Source: Paragorgia papillata
Taxonomy: Eukaryota; Cnidaria; Anthozoa; Scleralcyonacea; Coralliidae
Length of the DNA: 64,000 nucleotides
Reading direction: 5' to 3'
Assembly (NCBI GenBank): GCA_035771165.1
Contig: JAWNZC010000103.1
Coordinates: 186,001-250,000 of the forward strand
A program made the position numbers and the translations under genes. Shown here one piece after another: positions 53,915 to 64,000 of the stretch; the first letter of the stretch is position 1, and each line of letters opens with the position of its first letter. The notes under the pieces are model-generated. The model was not told the origin of the DNA. It saw nothing but the letters and a program-made list of their open reading frames with translations, and did no database searches.

Positions 53915-53924
53915 CTTATTGACG

Positions 53925-54190
53925 CTGTGACAAATTTTCTACGTCAGTTCATCGTAAACCCACTTTATTTAGCGGTTTATTTGCTAATTAATTTTGATAG
54001 CTTCATTCCCCTGTCTTTCAAACGTGATTTGTTCTATACTCTTCTGAATCGTTGTTTCAGAATTTGCTCTTCATAACATTTGTTTCACTCGAAACTAGCT
54101 AAACTTAAGAAACTCTTTCTTAACAATGGCTATCTATCCTTTCTTGACCGTTGTATTCGTATCTTTCTTATAAAGCACGAAATTGTCGGG
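53925..54190 (+). pseudogene. Penelope-like RT C-terminal fragment, second copy
   Basis: Encodes NFDSFIPLSFKRDLFYTLLNRCFRICSS, homologous to the piece near 52690-52800, then KLKKLFLNNGYLSFLDRCIRIFL-like sequence (each in short blocks). Truncated at both ends. Confidence 0.65.
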
Positions 54191-54271
54191 ATTTTTGCTG
54201 TTTTGAATTATTTCATGTGTTTAATTGTATTTTGGGTCTGTCGTGTATAATTATGTGTCATAGAACAGTTT

Positions 54272-54402
54272 CGAGTGCAATTTGGAAAAAAACATGCAGG
54301 AGTGAGTTTTTGAAAGACTATCAAAATTGCACGAGTTCGAAGGAAGAGTGCTATTTGAGGTCTGAAAAACTCACGAGTGCGTGTTTTTTTCAAATTGCAC
54401 AA
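54272..54402. repeat. Inverted repeat with GTGCAATTTG arms
   Basis: GAGTGCAATTTGGAAAAAAAC and the inverse of TTGTGCAATTTGAAAAAAAC flank a centre with smaller AAAACTCAC/GTGAGTTTTT arms. Confidence 0.65.
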
Positions 54403-54804
54403 GAAATCATGCTATTACTTATTAATAATATACATGAAAAAATTTAACATGAAGAGAATCTTTCCAATCAAAATGCTTTGTGCAAATAATATAAATGAAA
54501 AAATTTAACAGGAAGAGTTTTTGTTTCTAGTCAAAAATTATTTTTGTACAAATTTAAAAAAATAAAAAATTTGCACTGTATTTCCCTTTTTTCTGCACTA
54601 TATTTCCTCAAAACTGACTGCACTGCTCTCAGCCAATCAGAATTGAGGATTTTTTTCATGTATATTATTATTAAACTAACCAATCAGATGACAAGTTTCA
54701 TTGGAGTTCTCCAGAGCCTCCGTTCCTTGGTAGTGTCCAAAAGGATCGCAGGCTCTGGGTACGAGATTGGGGCTACTGGAAGTGGGCCGAGAAAGATCAG
54801 ATCA

Positions 54805-55185
54805 AAGGCTGAATGTGGCAGTGGTGTATACTTCACAGTGGTGAACATATTTACGATCAAGACAGTTGTCAGCCACATCTGATCGCTATTAAACTATAAA
54901 GTCAGCCAGTCAGTTTCTAAATCTACCAACAGCGTGTAAGAACAAACACCTTTATCAAAAGGCAAAGCTCTTCCACTTTTTGTCCAACTTACTCTAAAAG
55001 CGAAAGGAGCAAAGAACTTACAACATGCCTCACGGCCTCACTCAGCCACACGGCTAACAACTCACCGGAAGCATGAATATAGTAGCGGAAGTAAATTGTG
55101 CAAAAATGCAAAATCGTGACACAGCAAAAACCAAGCCGAAACCCAGACTCGACCTACCATGTAGCCCGAGTAACTAGTCAACATT
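54805..55185 (-). repeat. Inverted partner of the repeat at 375-730
   Basis: Reverse-complement similarity over several hundred bases, including CTTACTCTAAAAGCGAAAGG and GGAGCAAAGAACTTACAACA. Confidence 0.7.
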
Positions 55186-55314
55186 CTGTCCTGATAATCC
55201 GTGTATTTATTAAGACTGAACCATCTGTATCATGTCATGTCGGTCCGTGACCATCCGAATACAGATGGAACGGTACGTACAATGTGCAACGGCCTTTTAC
55301 TGATCGTTACGTTT

Positions 55315-55638
55315 AGGGGAGCACGAGTGGCGTGTGCTGTTAGGGCGCTGCCTCTCACCTCTGTAGTTAAGCCCAGTTGGACGAGGTTAGTACTTGGATG
55401 GGTGACTGTTTGGGAATGACCCCGTTCTCGAACTTGATGTGAGTTTAGTTTAGTTGGTCTCTCCTGTGCTTCGAGGGTTTTTCGTGGGGTTCTGCGGCTT
55501 TCCTCCCTCAGTAAAATCAACACTAATTAGGTCTTAGCTTATGTCGTGCACTTTTAACATGAGCCCTTGGCTCGGATGATTGGGCGACCACATCCTGTGC
55601 TTACGACGTTAAACAAGTCATTACTCATTACATTACTC
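55315..55638 (+). repeat. 5S rRNA-derived SINE
   Basis: The head holds GAGGTTAGTACTTGGATGGG and TGACTGTTTGGGAATGAC, close to the 5S rRNA internal control region. The body has TTTCCTCCCTCAGTAAAATC, a SINE body block common in invertebrates. The tail is a short (ATTACTC)n repeat. This is not a functional 5S gene, because the 5' third does not match. Confidence 0.7.
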
Positions 55639-55639
55639 A

Positions 55640-55975
55640 TTACGTCGCTCTTCTCATGCGCCGAATCCACGTTTGAATAAATTCGGAGCAGCAGATTGTA
55701 TTAGGAGCGGCAAGGCCTGTCGCATTATGCGACGTTGGAGCGACTCTCATTCAAACGTCGAACTTCTCATGTGCCAAACCTAATGCATAAATTATTCTAA
55801 TTATCACTGCTGCCACTGATTATGGGCAAGGTTTTTAATAGTTTGACGAATTAAGTTCGACGTTTGAAACAACGCCGCTCCAGAGCCGCTCCCAACGTCG
55901 AATTTATTTGTATTAAGTTCGGCCCGTGGTTCGGCGCATGAGAAGAACGACGTTTGAAACGGGCCTTAGTAATCC
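55640..55975. mobile_element. MITE with CTTCTCATGCGCCGAA ends
   Basis: CGTCGCTCTTCTCATGCGCC faces the inverse of CGTCGTTCTTCTCATGCGCC, with internal GACGTTTGAA repeats. The left end seems truncated where the SINE tail meets it. Confidence 0.6.
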
Positions 55976-56268
55976 CGCGACTTTGGAGTCGTCTATCCTC
56001 TACCGCATTGTTTGTATCGTCAGACTTGCAAATTACATTATAGATTGTCTACGAAACAAAAATAGAAGGCTTCTTCTGTATGTACGTATTTTAGTGTTTT
56101 AATGTGACTTCTAATATTAAGATATTCTTGTGTTAAACTTAACCAAATATCCGTTTTGTTTCAGCACTTTAAGGCTCAACTATACTTACTTACATAGCAG
56201 TATATGCAGCGTAGCTGTCTATTGTTGTCATGGTATTCACAGACAACATGAAAGTTTGCTTTACGCAT
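55976..56268. other. Intergenic, nothing recognised
   Basis: AT-rich, no supported feature. Confidence 0.4.
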
Positions 56269-56275
56269 AGTTGAT

Positions 56276-56652
56276 AGAGGGAGATGGTTAGGAAACCCGG
56301 CAAACTTCAAATATATTGAACAAAGAACCCACTTGGAGGTTGAACGGGGTTTGACCGTGCACAATATTTTTTAAAGCTCATTTGATATGGCCAAACGACT
56401 GAACACAAACGTTTTCTCTTGGAAGCACGGCACGAAATATGTCATTACTTCTAATAAGTACTGGAATACCTCGAAGCAGAAGCCAAAACAAACACGTAGT
56501 GCCCAATCTCTTTTACAGTGCTATCTTAGTTCGCAAAGGTGAAATAATAGTAAAACAATAGAATTTTCAACCGTGATCGTGCACAAGGTACACAAACACC
56601 TACAACAATGGATTTTATGAAGATTCCTAACCATCTCCCTCTATCAACTATG
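56276..56652. mobile_element. CATAG-ended MITE with 7-bp duplication, 377 bp
   Basis: Ends CATAGTTGATAGAGGGAG and its exact inverse, continuing ATGGTTAGGAA. Duplication CTTTACG at 56269-56275 and 56653-56659. Same end type and duplication length as copies A and B in intron 2, but an unrelated interior. Confidence 0.85.
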
Positions 56653-56715
56653 CTTTACGCTTATCGTAGCTTATGTTTATATATGGCGCCGCGAGTTATA
56701 CCCTGATCTACCCGG

Positions 56716-56930
56716 TTTGCCGGGATAAACGTTACGTTCTCTTTATATAAGAGCGAGTCAGTTAGCTCGCAAGTTGTGATATTTGAGATGATAGCAACGA
56801 ATATAGAAAATTCATCCCCATATGGCGTGTAATTACCCGGTTTGCTGGGATAAACTTTAAATTATCTTTATATAAGAGCGAGATAACTGACAGGTTTGAT
56901 TATCATGAACGAAAGTGACATATATAGCAA
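56716..56930 (+). repeat. Two direct copies of an about 85-bp block
   Basis: ACCCGGTTTGC(C/T)GGGATAAAC...CTTTATATAAGAGCGAG occurs at 56718 and 56839. TTTATATAAG is TATA-like, but no gene follows. Confidence 0.7.
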
Positions 56931-57177
56931 CGAATATAGAGAATATACATCCCCGGTATATGCCGAGATACTCGCGGGGAAAAGTGCTTATATGGGGAAA
57001 TGTTTATATCCTGCCTTGCCAAGATACCTGCTGCCAATGCCGAGTTTCGCCAGGGTGAGCTACAAGTACTCGGCTGACCGACCTATTGAGTTTGAGAAGT
57101 GAAAGTATGCCTATTACGTCGGTTAAAAAGCTTCTTTTCGCGGTCCCAATCTGTTTGCACGGAAAGCCGGTCCAGAG

Positions 57178-57486
57178 CATAGTTAATAGAAAATATACAT
57201 GGTTTGGCAGCTCAACAAAAGTCATTGTTTTATGTTTTTGTTCAGGTTTATGGAAATTCTGCACTTTCACGGTTACTGAACATATTGTGTTTTCTGTATA
57301 AAGAAGCAATCGTCCCATGGCAACGTTTGGGTTTAATCACTCAACCGTGCTGTTTAAATATTAATAAACCAAAACCAAAGGATTTGGCACCTTCATGTAC
57401 CTTTCAACATGAATCGTATAGCTTGATTGTTAACCGCTTTGAAGTTTGCCGGGTTTCCAAACCATGTATATTCTCTATTAACTATG
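57178..57486. mobile_element. CATAG-ended MITE with 7-bp duplication, 309 bp
   Basis: Ends CATAGTTAATAGAAAATATA and the near inverse (one mismatch), continuing CATGGTTTGG. Duplication TCCAGAG at 57171-57177 and 57487-57493. Confidence 0.85.
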
Positions 57487-57493
57487 TCCAGAG

Positions 57494-58310
57494 TTAGGTC
57501 TGCCCCAAAATTTCAATTCGGTCTAGCAAGTGACCTGACATTAGACAATAAACATTAAAAATTTATATCATTTTCAATTCAAGATTCAAGACCAAAATCT
57601 TGAATTTACAAGATGTTAATTTTCTTTCTGTTTTTCCTGGAATTATCCCTTGATAATTGTACTCGGAAAAGTTTATCCATGCAGTTTAATGACATGCATT
57701 AGCCAACGAAACCGAGTTTTCTGAGCTGATAGTCAAGCCGAGTTGACTATCTGCTCGTAGAAAACGAGGGCGAGTTGTCTAATTGTTTTAGTATCAACCA
57801 TAAACAACTTTTCTTAAACGTAAATAAGTCTTATCAAACATTATTCGAATGTTCAGATAGTTTTACCTTTTTGTTTGCAGAAGTCTCCCCATTCGATCAA
57901 AATGTAGAGTAGCTCGATGGCATATGTCATATGATAAACAATCGCTCACAAGAAACGAGATTGTAATTACTTTGCTTCAAATTTGGTGTAGATATACTTC
58001 ATAGGCATAAGCGAATTCATTTTCTTATTCGAAAATGTCAAACTGAACAATTTTCCATTACTTTCGGGCCAATGTTTTCAGGATTTCATCACTAGTATAT
58101 AAATTTTAGCGGACGCCATGTTTTTTGGGTTTTTTTGTTTGTTTTTTAACAAGTTTATTTGGATCATTTATACTTAACAACAATAGAACATTAATAGTAT
58201 TACATACATAGCAAGATGACGAAAAATAGTATAAAAATATAATAATAAGATCCAAAGGGGAAAGGTGAGAACGGGACTCTAAGGCCCATGAAAGGCACCC
58301 ACCCAAATAA
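57494..58310. other. Intergenic, nothing recognised
   Basis: AT-rich. A short inverted repeat CGAGTTTTC...GAAAACGAGG lies near 57711-57770. Confidence 0.4.
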
Positions 58311-58339
58311 ATTTAAAAAGTCTAGAGAAAATTAGATAT

Positions 58340-58475
58340 GGAAGGAAGAAGTGCGAGTGGGTGAGTGAGTAATTCAGTGAGTGAGTGATTTAGTGAGAGT
58401 GAGTGTATACGAATGAGTGAGTGATTTAATGAGGGTGAGTGCATGCCAGTGAGTGATTTAGTGAGTTAGAAAGCC
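58340..58475. repeat. GTGAGTGAGT-type minisatellite
   Basis: Degenerate (GAGTGAGT)n beside the 3' end of the LINE below. It may derive from the LINE 3' tail. Confidence 0.7.
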
Positions 58476-58546
58476 AGCGATCGAACGAACATGTTCTGTG
58501 ACAAGGGCAATCACGGGTCAAGGACCATCTACAAGTCATTTCTGCA

Positions 58547-61500
58547 TCAAAAACTATAAAGTAACCAGAGAGAAATAAACCCGCCTAAGATAACATTTAA
58601 AGGCACTAGGGCTGGAAAAACGATCAGTAGGCATTTCTTTACATATAGTGTTCCAGATCTTACAGTACGATTAAAATAAGATGCTTGGAAAGTACTAGTT
58701 TTACAGAGAGGGACTTGAAGAATGTCACTAGAGGTTTGACTGATCCGAGTACGGGAGTGGTCTACGAAAGAAACATAATTATCAACGTTCAGATTTATAT
58801 AATTATATAAAGACTTGTAAAAAAATAATAAATCTTTGATTTCTCTGTCGTAAGACAGAGGCAGCAGATTTAAAATTAGCAGTCGCTGCTTGTACGATAT
58901 CTCAACTGGTTTGACTTTCAGGATCCATCTAGTTGCTCTGCGTTGCACTTTTTCCACTCTTTGTTGGACTGTGCTGTGAACTGGAGACCATACTTGGCTT
59001 GCGTAACATAGTATGGGACTTTATCAGCGACAGGTATAGGGTTCGCCTGATTCTTGTGTCCGTTAACAGAGGACAAGTTCTCTTAAGCAATCCAAGCAGC
59101 TTGTTAGCTTTCGCGACGATGTTGTTGACGTGAGATTCCCAAGAGAGTTTGGTTGACATGTGGACACCAAGATCTTTCTCCTCCCGAACATTTTGGAGCT
59201 TCTCCGTGCCCAAGCAAGTCAAGTCACGGGACTCTTCTTACGTGTCACGGTTAAGACCTTGCATTTGGACGCGTTGAACCTGATGTTGTTTTCGCAACTC
59301 CAATCATTCAAGTTGGTCAAAGCTTGTTGCAGGCTCTCGCAGTCACTTACGAAAGTGATGCTTTTGAAAAGTTTCGTATCATCTGTGTATAAAGCAACCT
59401 CGTACCCAGGGTTTTTCTCTGCGCCCGCTGGAGAAAAGACCCTGGTAGGAGCTGCTGACGATTTGCTGACGTTGCACCGAGCAAAAAATTTAATACGGGA
59501 GGGGATGTTCTTTTTGTTATTTTGGTGAGTTCTGTCGTCTACGCCGGCTAATCTAGTTGTTATTTAAAATAAATACTGAAATGTTTCTACCTGGTTGTCG
59601 ATTATCATTGCAAACACTTACTGGTCAATAATTACTTGTTTAAAAATGGAGACATCAATTGAAGATTACTCATATTGGAGATTTCATGCCTAAAACATTG
59701 TCTTGGCTAGCTGAAAATTCTATCTTCGATTTATCGCTTTGGAATTTTAAAGCAGGTTAGTTTTCGCACTTTATTTTTTACAATAGCAGTGGCAAGTCGA
59801 TCAAACAGTTCGAAGTCTGGCATCTTCATTTGGTACCAAGTATAGAGCATTGTTTTCAATTTAAAACCAGTATAACGCCAATGGATATTGTATTAAAAAC
59901 TTAAGTTATCTGCCATTTTTTGAGTTCACTACATGCAATGTTTGGCCAAACCTTATATATGACCTTTCAGTCAGCAATATAGCGATTATTCATCGTTAAG
60001 TATAAAATATGCGATTTTTAACAGTGTCCCACATTATTTTGTCACTGATTGTAGTTTATAATGAAGTTAAGTTTTGTCGAAGAAGTATGCAGAAGAGTTT
60101 TTCAGTTCTGTTTTAAACGTTTGTACGTGTCGTTTCAATAACATTTCTTACAAAATTCTAAACCTCAAATGCCAAGATATAATTACACAGTAAAACCAAC
60201 TGCTGTTTTGTATAATTTTAATGATATCTGCGATTCAAGAAGGGGAGAGAGAAATTTGGAAACATGAATTAACTAATAAACAGATAGTTTATAATGTGCC
60301 GAGTTTCAGGAGTTTTTCATTTTTGATGAGTTTCTGTCGGTTATTGTCGGGGAAGGATAGACGGTTTTACTTTTGTCAAAATCGGTCGCAAAAACATATG
60401 AAAACGAAACATATGAAAGAACAACAGCCCATTTTTTTACGTACCTTTTCGTCAAGTTGGTTTTCGGTTGAAGTAAATAAAGGTCCGGCCATTTCTATCT
60501 TTATTAAATGCCGTTGAGGAGTGGAAGTACTGCATCTTTTAACTCTAGTAAAAGTGGCTTGGCTTTCAGAAATAACATACTTGAATGTCTCAAAACTGTA
60601 AAGTCGCCTTTCACAAACTCTGCAGACGAAACGTGGAAGTGAGTCGACATTGGGAATTGAAGCACAGTATATATCTTCCGCGGCCGATAAGATCTTGTTC
60701 TTTATTTTGAATTAATTTTTTCGAGTGTCGCACATCACAAACAGAACGACACAGGCGACAGCAATTTGTGTTTATATTTTGAGTTGCATAGATTTTTCTT
60801 GGACTTTCGGGTACAGCTTTACTTTTAATGACATTGCTCAAGACTGATATTATGTTTTTACATTCAATGGGAAATATCGCGAGTGATAATAATAAAAGTA
60901 GGAAAATCATGACGATGACGCTAGCCGACACCGAACACAATATTACTTTGCCTCCCCTTTCAGAAAAAAATAATTGTCACCACCCAGAATATGGGTGGTG
61001 GCGTCAGCAGCTCCTACCAGGGTCTTTTCTCTCGCTAGAGTGAAAAACCCTGGGTACGAGGTTGTGTATAAAGCTGTTGATGTTTCGTCCGGTATGACAT
61101 CGGGAAGATCATTTATGAAGATGACGAAAAGCAAGGGCGCTAGGATGCTGCCTTGAAGAACACCAAAAGTTACAGGTGCCCATTGCGAAGCGACGTTATC
61201 CACAACAACTCTTTGACGTCGGCTGGTTAGATAATCGGTAAACCAATGTAGGAGTGGTCGTCCTGTTACACCGTAGCTTTCGAGTTTCTGAAGAAGAACT
61301 GAATGATCAACCGAGTCAAATGCTTTGGCAAAATCGAGGAATATAACGTCAGTCTGAATGTTTTTATCAAGATGATGTCCAATGGTGTGAAGAACTGAGA
61401 GAAGTTGTGTGTCACAAGAACGATTTCTTAGAAATCCACGTTGTAAATCAGTAATAAGATGTATAACGTGATCGAACAGTCTATTATAAACGCAGCGTTC

Positions 61501-61927
61501 CACGACTTTACTGAGGATAGGTAACAGCGAGATAGGCTTGTAATTTTCTGCTGGCTCTTTCTGATTCTTTTTACGAATCGGCGTGATATCAGCTGATTTC
61601 CACTCGGAAGGAATGTGACCAAAATGCAGTGAATGGTTGAAAAGTGCACACAGGCTTGGTGCAATTTGTTCACTACACTCTTTTAAGAGGCGTGCGGGAA
61701 TTCCATCAGGTCCACATGCCTTTGTAGTGTCCAAATCTCCAAAGCAATTAGCAACTTCTTCCACACTGAGGATAATGTCAGATAGTTGCACATCAGTTTT
61801 CATCGGAGATGAACAGTTGGCAGTAGCTGATGTAACATTGGATCTTGGTGGTTGGAATACGGAAGAAAAATAAGAGTTAAAAATTTCCGCTTTTTCGACC
61901 GGCGTTTTGGCCGTATCGTCTTTGTAA
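58547..61927 (-). pseudogene. Non-LTR retrotransposon (LINE) reverse transcriptase, decayed and split
   Basis: Read on -, coding runs from about 61927 (TAKTPVEKAEIFNSYFSSVF) through RT motifs KACGPDGIPARLLK, WKSADITPIRKK, YKPISLLPILSKVVER, VIFLDFAKAFDSVDHSVLL, GVLQGSILAPLLFVIFINDL and ETSTALY to 61065. A 1.67-kb MITE is inserted there. Coding resumes at 59394 (TDDTKLF, the catalytic Asp pair), then KDLGVHMSTKLSWESHVNN, KVQRRATRWILKVKP and LLPLSYDREIKDLLFFYKSL to 58547. The usual FADDTK box appears as YTDDTK. The N-terminal endonuclease is missing (5' truncation at about 61927) and frames shift near 58950. The layout fits the CR1/Jockey-like group; the clade is not certain. Confidence 0.8.
59395..61064. 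mobile_element. MULE-type MITE, copy 3, inside the LINE, 1.67 kb
   Basis: Ends CAACCTCGTACCCAGGG as in copies 1 and 2, then TTTTTCTC and GAGAAAAGACCCTGG. The deeper TIR differs (GTAGGAGCTGCTGAC). Exact 9-bp duplication TGTATAAAG at 59386-59394 and 61065-61073. The interior has no recognised gene. Confidence 0.88.
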
Positions 61928-62620
61928 GAGATGACTCAAGTCATCTAGTTTCCAGAGATGACTCAAGTCATGCATTCACATAGAGTTTCTCGCTGAGCTG
62001 TTCGGTAAACAGCTCAGTTCGAAATGTTGTATAAATGTTGCTCGAGAGGCAAAAAATGTGTTAAGCAGATCAACAAAAAAGATGAGTTGGGTCAGTTGTT
62101 TATATTAGCGTTGCTGTCGTGAAAAAGGTTTTGATTTCATGCAAAAATGAAACTGAAACACCTTCGGCAGTGAAACTAAATTACTTAGTTGGTTGTTTTT
62201 GAAAAGGAGCATGCTTTTTACTACTCCAAATGCTTATCTAAATAAAAAAGTCTCTTTACTGGTAATCTCCTACGAAATGTGTGTTGTAAACTTGATTTTA
62301 ACCGTGAGTTTCTTTGTTTGGCAACAAATTAAAATCAACCCGTTAATTTAGTAAAAAGACGTAATTTTTAGGTGAATTTTACCATTCAACATGCTAAATT
62401 GTGTACTTGTTAATGTATTTTTACACAATGTTGTTTTTTTTATACATTGGTTTGAGTATGTGTTGATGTTTTTCTGTATAAAAATCCGTCAATTTCAACT
62501 CTTTACGGCAGTTTAAAAAAACATGCGGCCATCTTGTTTTCCCTCTACTAGCAGGATATGAGCTGATAGCCTGGTAGTAGGGAACCAAACAGATTACGCA
62601 AAAGCTCATATTCGATAGCA
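61928..62620. other. Intergenic with AGATGACTCAAGTCATCT palindrome
   Basis: Two copies of AGATGACTCAAGTCAT follow the LINE truncation point (61929 and 61954), then AGCTGTTCGGTAAACAGCT. Otherwise nothing. Confidence 0.5.
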
Positions 62621-62623
62621 TGC

Positions 62624-63145
<522 letters not shown>

Positions 63146-63246
63146 TATATTTGTTATTTATGTATTGATATTCACTTAAAACTGAATATACATTGCTACT
63201 TCAAGTTTCATGCCCGTAGGCAATGTTCAGGCAAAAGTGGAATCCG

Positions 63247-63873
63247 TTAGTTCATTGAACTGTTTGCTGACGCATGCGCATAGGCTTGCGTAAGCTGGTG
63301 TGACTTCTTTTTCTTCTTCGCGCGGTGGATATTTCCCGCCAAAAATCTTCTCTGGTGGCGGCACTTGGAAAAAACTTCACATGTTTTGTTTAGCAGATTC
63401 TTCTTGTCGGCTTCCATGATGTACAACTTCTCGTAGTTGCAAAGATTACATCGCTTTCCCCCGGTTGCGTACGATGCAGCACGTCTTAAGAATGACCAGG
63501 TAATGTTATAAGGCCGTCCGCTAATTTGCTTCAAACCCCACACATATTTCGACAACTCCGTTTCGTTCGAGTACGTCGTGTTTTTAAGGGACTTCTGATG
63601 GTTTCTAAAGCGTTCTTTGAAACTATTGGCGGTCATGCCTATATATCTCTTTGTTTCACCATTATCTCTTGCAACCTTCGCTTGGTATACGACGCTGCTG
63701 ATCAAGCAATTACCTCGTAGCGGACATTCGTCTTTCTTTCTGCAATTGCATTTGTTTTCTGGTGAAGTTACTGCTGATTTCGAAAGAATTTTGGTGTTGT
63801 GGGCTGATATGACGCTTTTCAAATTATTCATGCAGCTATAACTAACTTTCACTCTTCGAGCTATATGCAACAA
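63247..63873 (-). CDS. Penelope-like element GIY-YIG endonuclease domain (5' truncated)
   Basis: 208 codons, open. A Cys-rich linker (CNCRKKDECPLRGNCL) precedes the GIY-YIG nuclease: VVYQAKV in place of the GIY strand, RYIGMTANSFKERFRNHQ with the YIG and catalytic Arg, then TELSKYVW with the Glu/Asn region and KCRHQRRF at the end. In Penelope-like retroelements this domain follows the reverse transcriptase and nicks target DNA. The RT is missing upstream because a (TA)n tract and the window edge intervene. Other Penelope fragments in the window are on +. Confidence 0.8.
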   Translation of the reverse strand: MLHIARRVKVSYSCMNNLKSVISAHNTKILSKSAVTSPENKCNCRKKDECPLRGNCLISSVVYQAKVARDNGETKRYIGMTANSFKERFRNHQKSLKNTTYSNETELSKYVWGLKQISGRPYNITWSFLRRAASYATGGKRCNLCNYEKLYIMEADKKNLLNKTCEVFSKCRHQRRFLAGNIHRAKKKKKSHQLTQAYAHASANSSMN

Positions 63874-63889
63874 AACCTGGTTTATCTGG

Positions 63890-63910
63890 TTTATATATAT
63901 ATATATATTT
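63890..63910. repeat. (TA)n microsatellite
   Basis: Short TA run just upstream (on -) of the GIY-YIG frame. Confidence 0.9.
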
Positions 63911-64000
63911 AGTATAAATTTGCAAGTTTATAATGCAAATCCTCGAATTTCATTGGCTATTGCAGGAGTTTATAATTGGTGATATAAACCTCTGGGATAA

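Noticed and set aside
53138..54769. One element bounded by CAATCTCGTACCCAGAGC inverted ends
   Set aside because: The ends match, but flanks GCTCTTATT and GGGCTACTG are not a duplication, and the interior holds unrelated repeats; probably two separate copies.
55335..55430. Functional 5S rRNA gene
   Set aside because: Only the internal promoter part resembles 5S rRNA. The 5' third and the terminator are missing, and a SINE body follows.
56896..57102. 68-codon frame beginning MIIMNESD
   Set aside because: Follows a TATA-like repeat, but I recognise no domain and the sequence is partly repeat-derived.

Overview
This is eukaryotic nuclear DNA, most probably from a cnidarian and perhaps an anthozoan such as a coral or sea anemone. 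The evidence is AT-rich, intron-rich sequence, very dense nested DNA transposons, and protein families (Penelope GIY-YIG, PIF/Harbinger pair, TTAA transposase, Polinton genes) that I associate with cnidarian genomes. The exact organism is an inference.

The host gene is one isoaspartyl peptidase/L-asparaginase of the ASRGL1 type on the + strand. It has five coding exons (4256-4390, 6894-7041, 24474-24779, 49216-49388, 50988-51185) that join in frame to 319 codons. Its introns are about 2.5, 17.4, 24.4 and 1.6 kb. Two of them are swollen by transposons nested inside transposons.

Intron 1 holds an antisense 111-codon methyl-CpG-binding-domain-like gene (6248 to 5163), cut by a 747-bp MITE with a TTA target duplication, and a 170-bp pentanucleotide microsatellite against the exon 2 acceptor.

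Intron 2 holds a 10.7-kb PIF/Harbinger element (7262-17919; TTA duplication; decayed Myb/SANT and DDE genes). Four elements are nested in it: two copies of a CATAG-ended element with 7-bp duplications, a MULE-type MITE with 9-bp duplications, and a MITE inside the second CATAG copy. A 6.1-kb element with TTAA duplications and a decayed transposase (17932-24071) lies 12 bp further on. Both sit in a dispersed repeat whose uninterrupted copies appear near 52.4 and 53.3 kb.

Intron 3 holds a four-level nest. A MULE-type MITE (28602-47421) is split by a Polinton/Maverick derivative (28646-45881; 6-bp duplication CCCGCC; about 1.5-kb TIRs; packaging ATPase, pX-like core protein, acidic zinc-ribbon protein). 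Its right TIR is split by an 11.3-kb insertion with a TA duplication. That insertion consists of eight direct 1,346-bp repeats flanked by two copies of a 262-bp Tc1-like MITE. The repeat junctions are CAGAC(A/T)GTCTG, with the central base varying. I regard this array as the most unusual object in the window.

Downstream of the gene are Penelope RT fragments, a palindromic TTAA MITE, more MITEs (two with CATAG ends and 7-bp duplications), a 5S-derived SINE, a decayed LINE on the - strand split by a MULE-type MITE, a short exon-like fragment of a two-pore potassium channel between TA microsatellites, and the GIY-YIG end of a Penelope element on the - strand. No rRNA gene, intact tRNA gene or CRISPR array was found.
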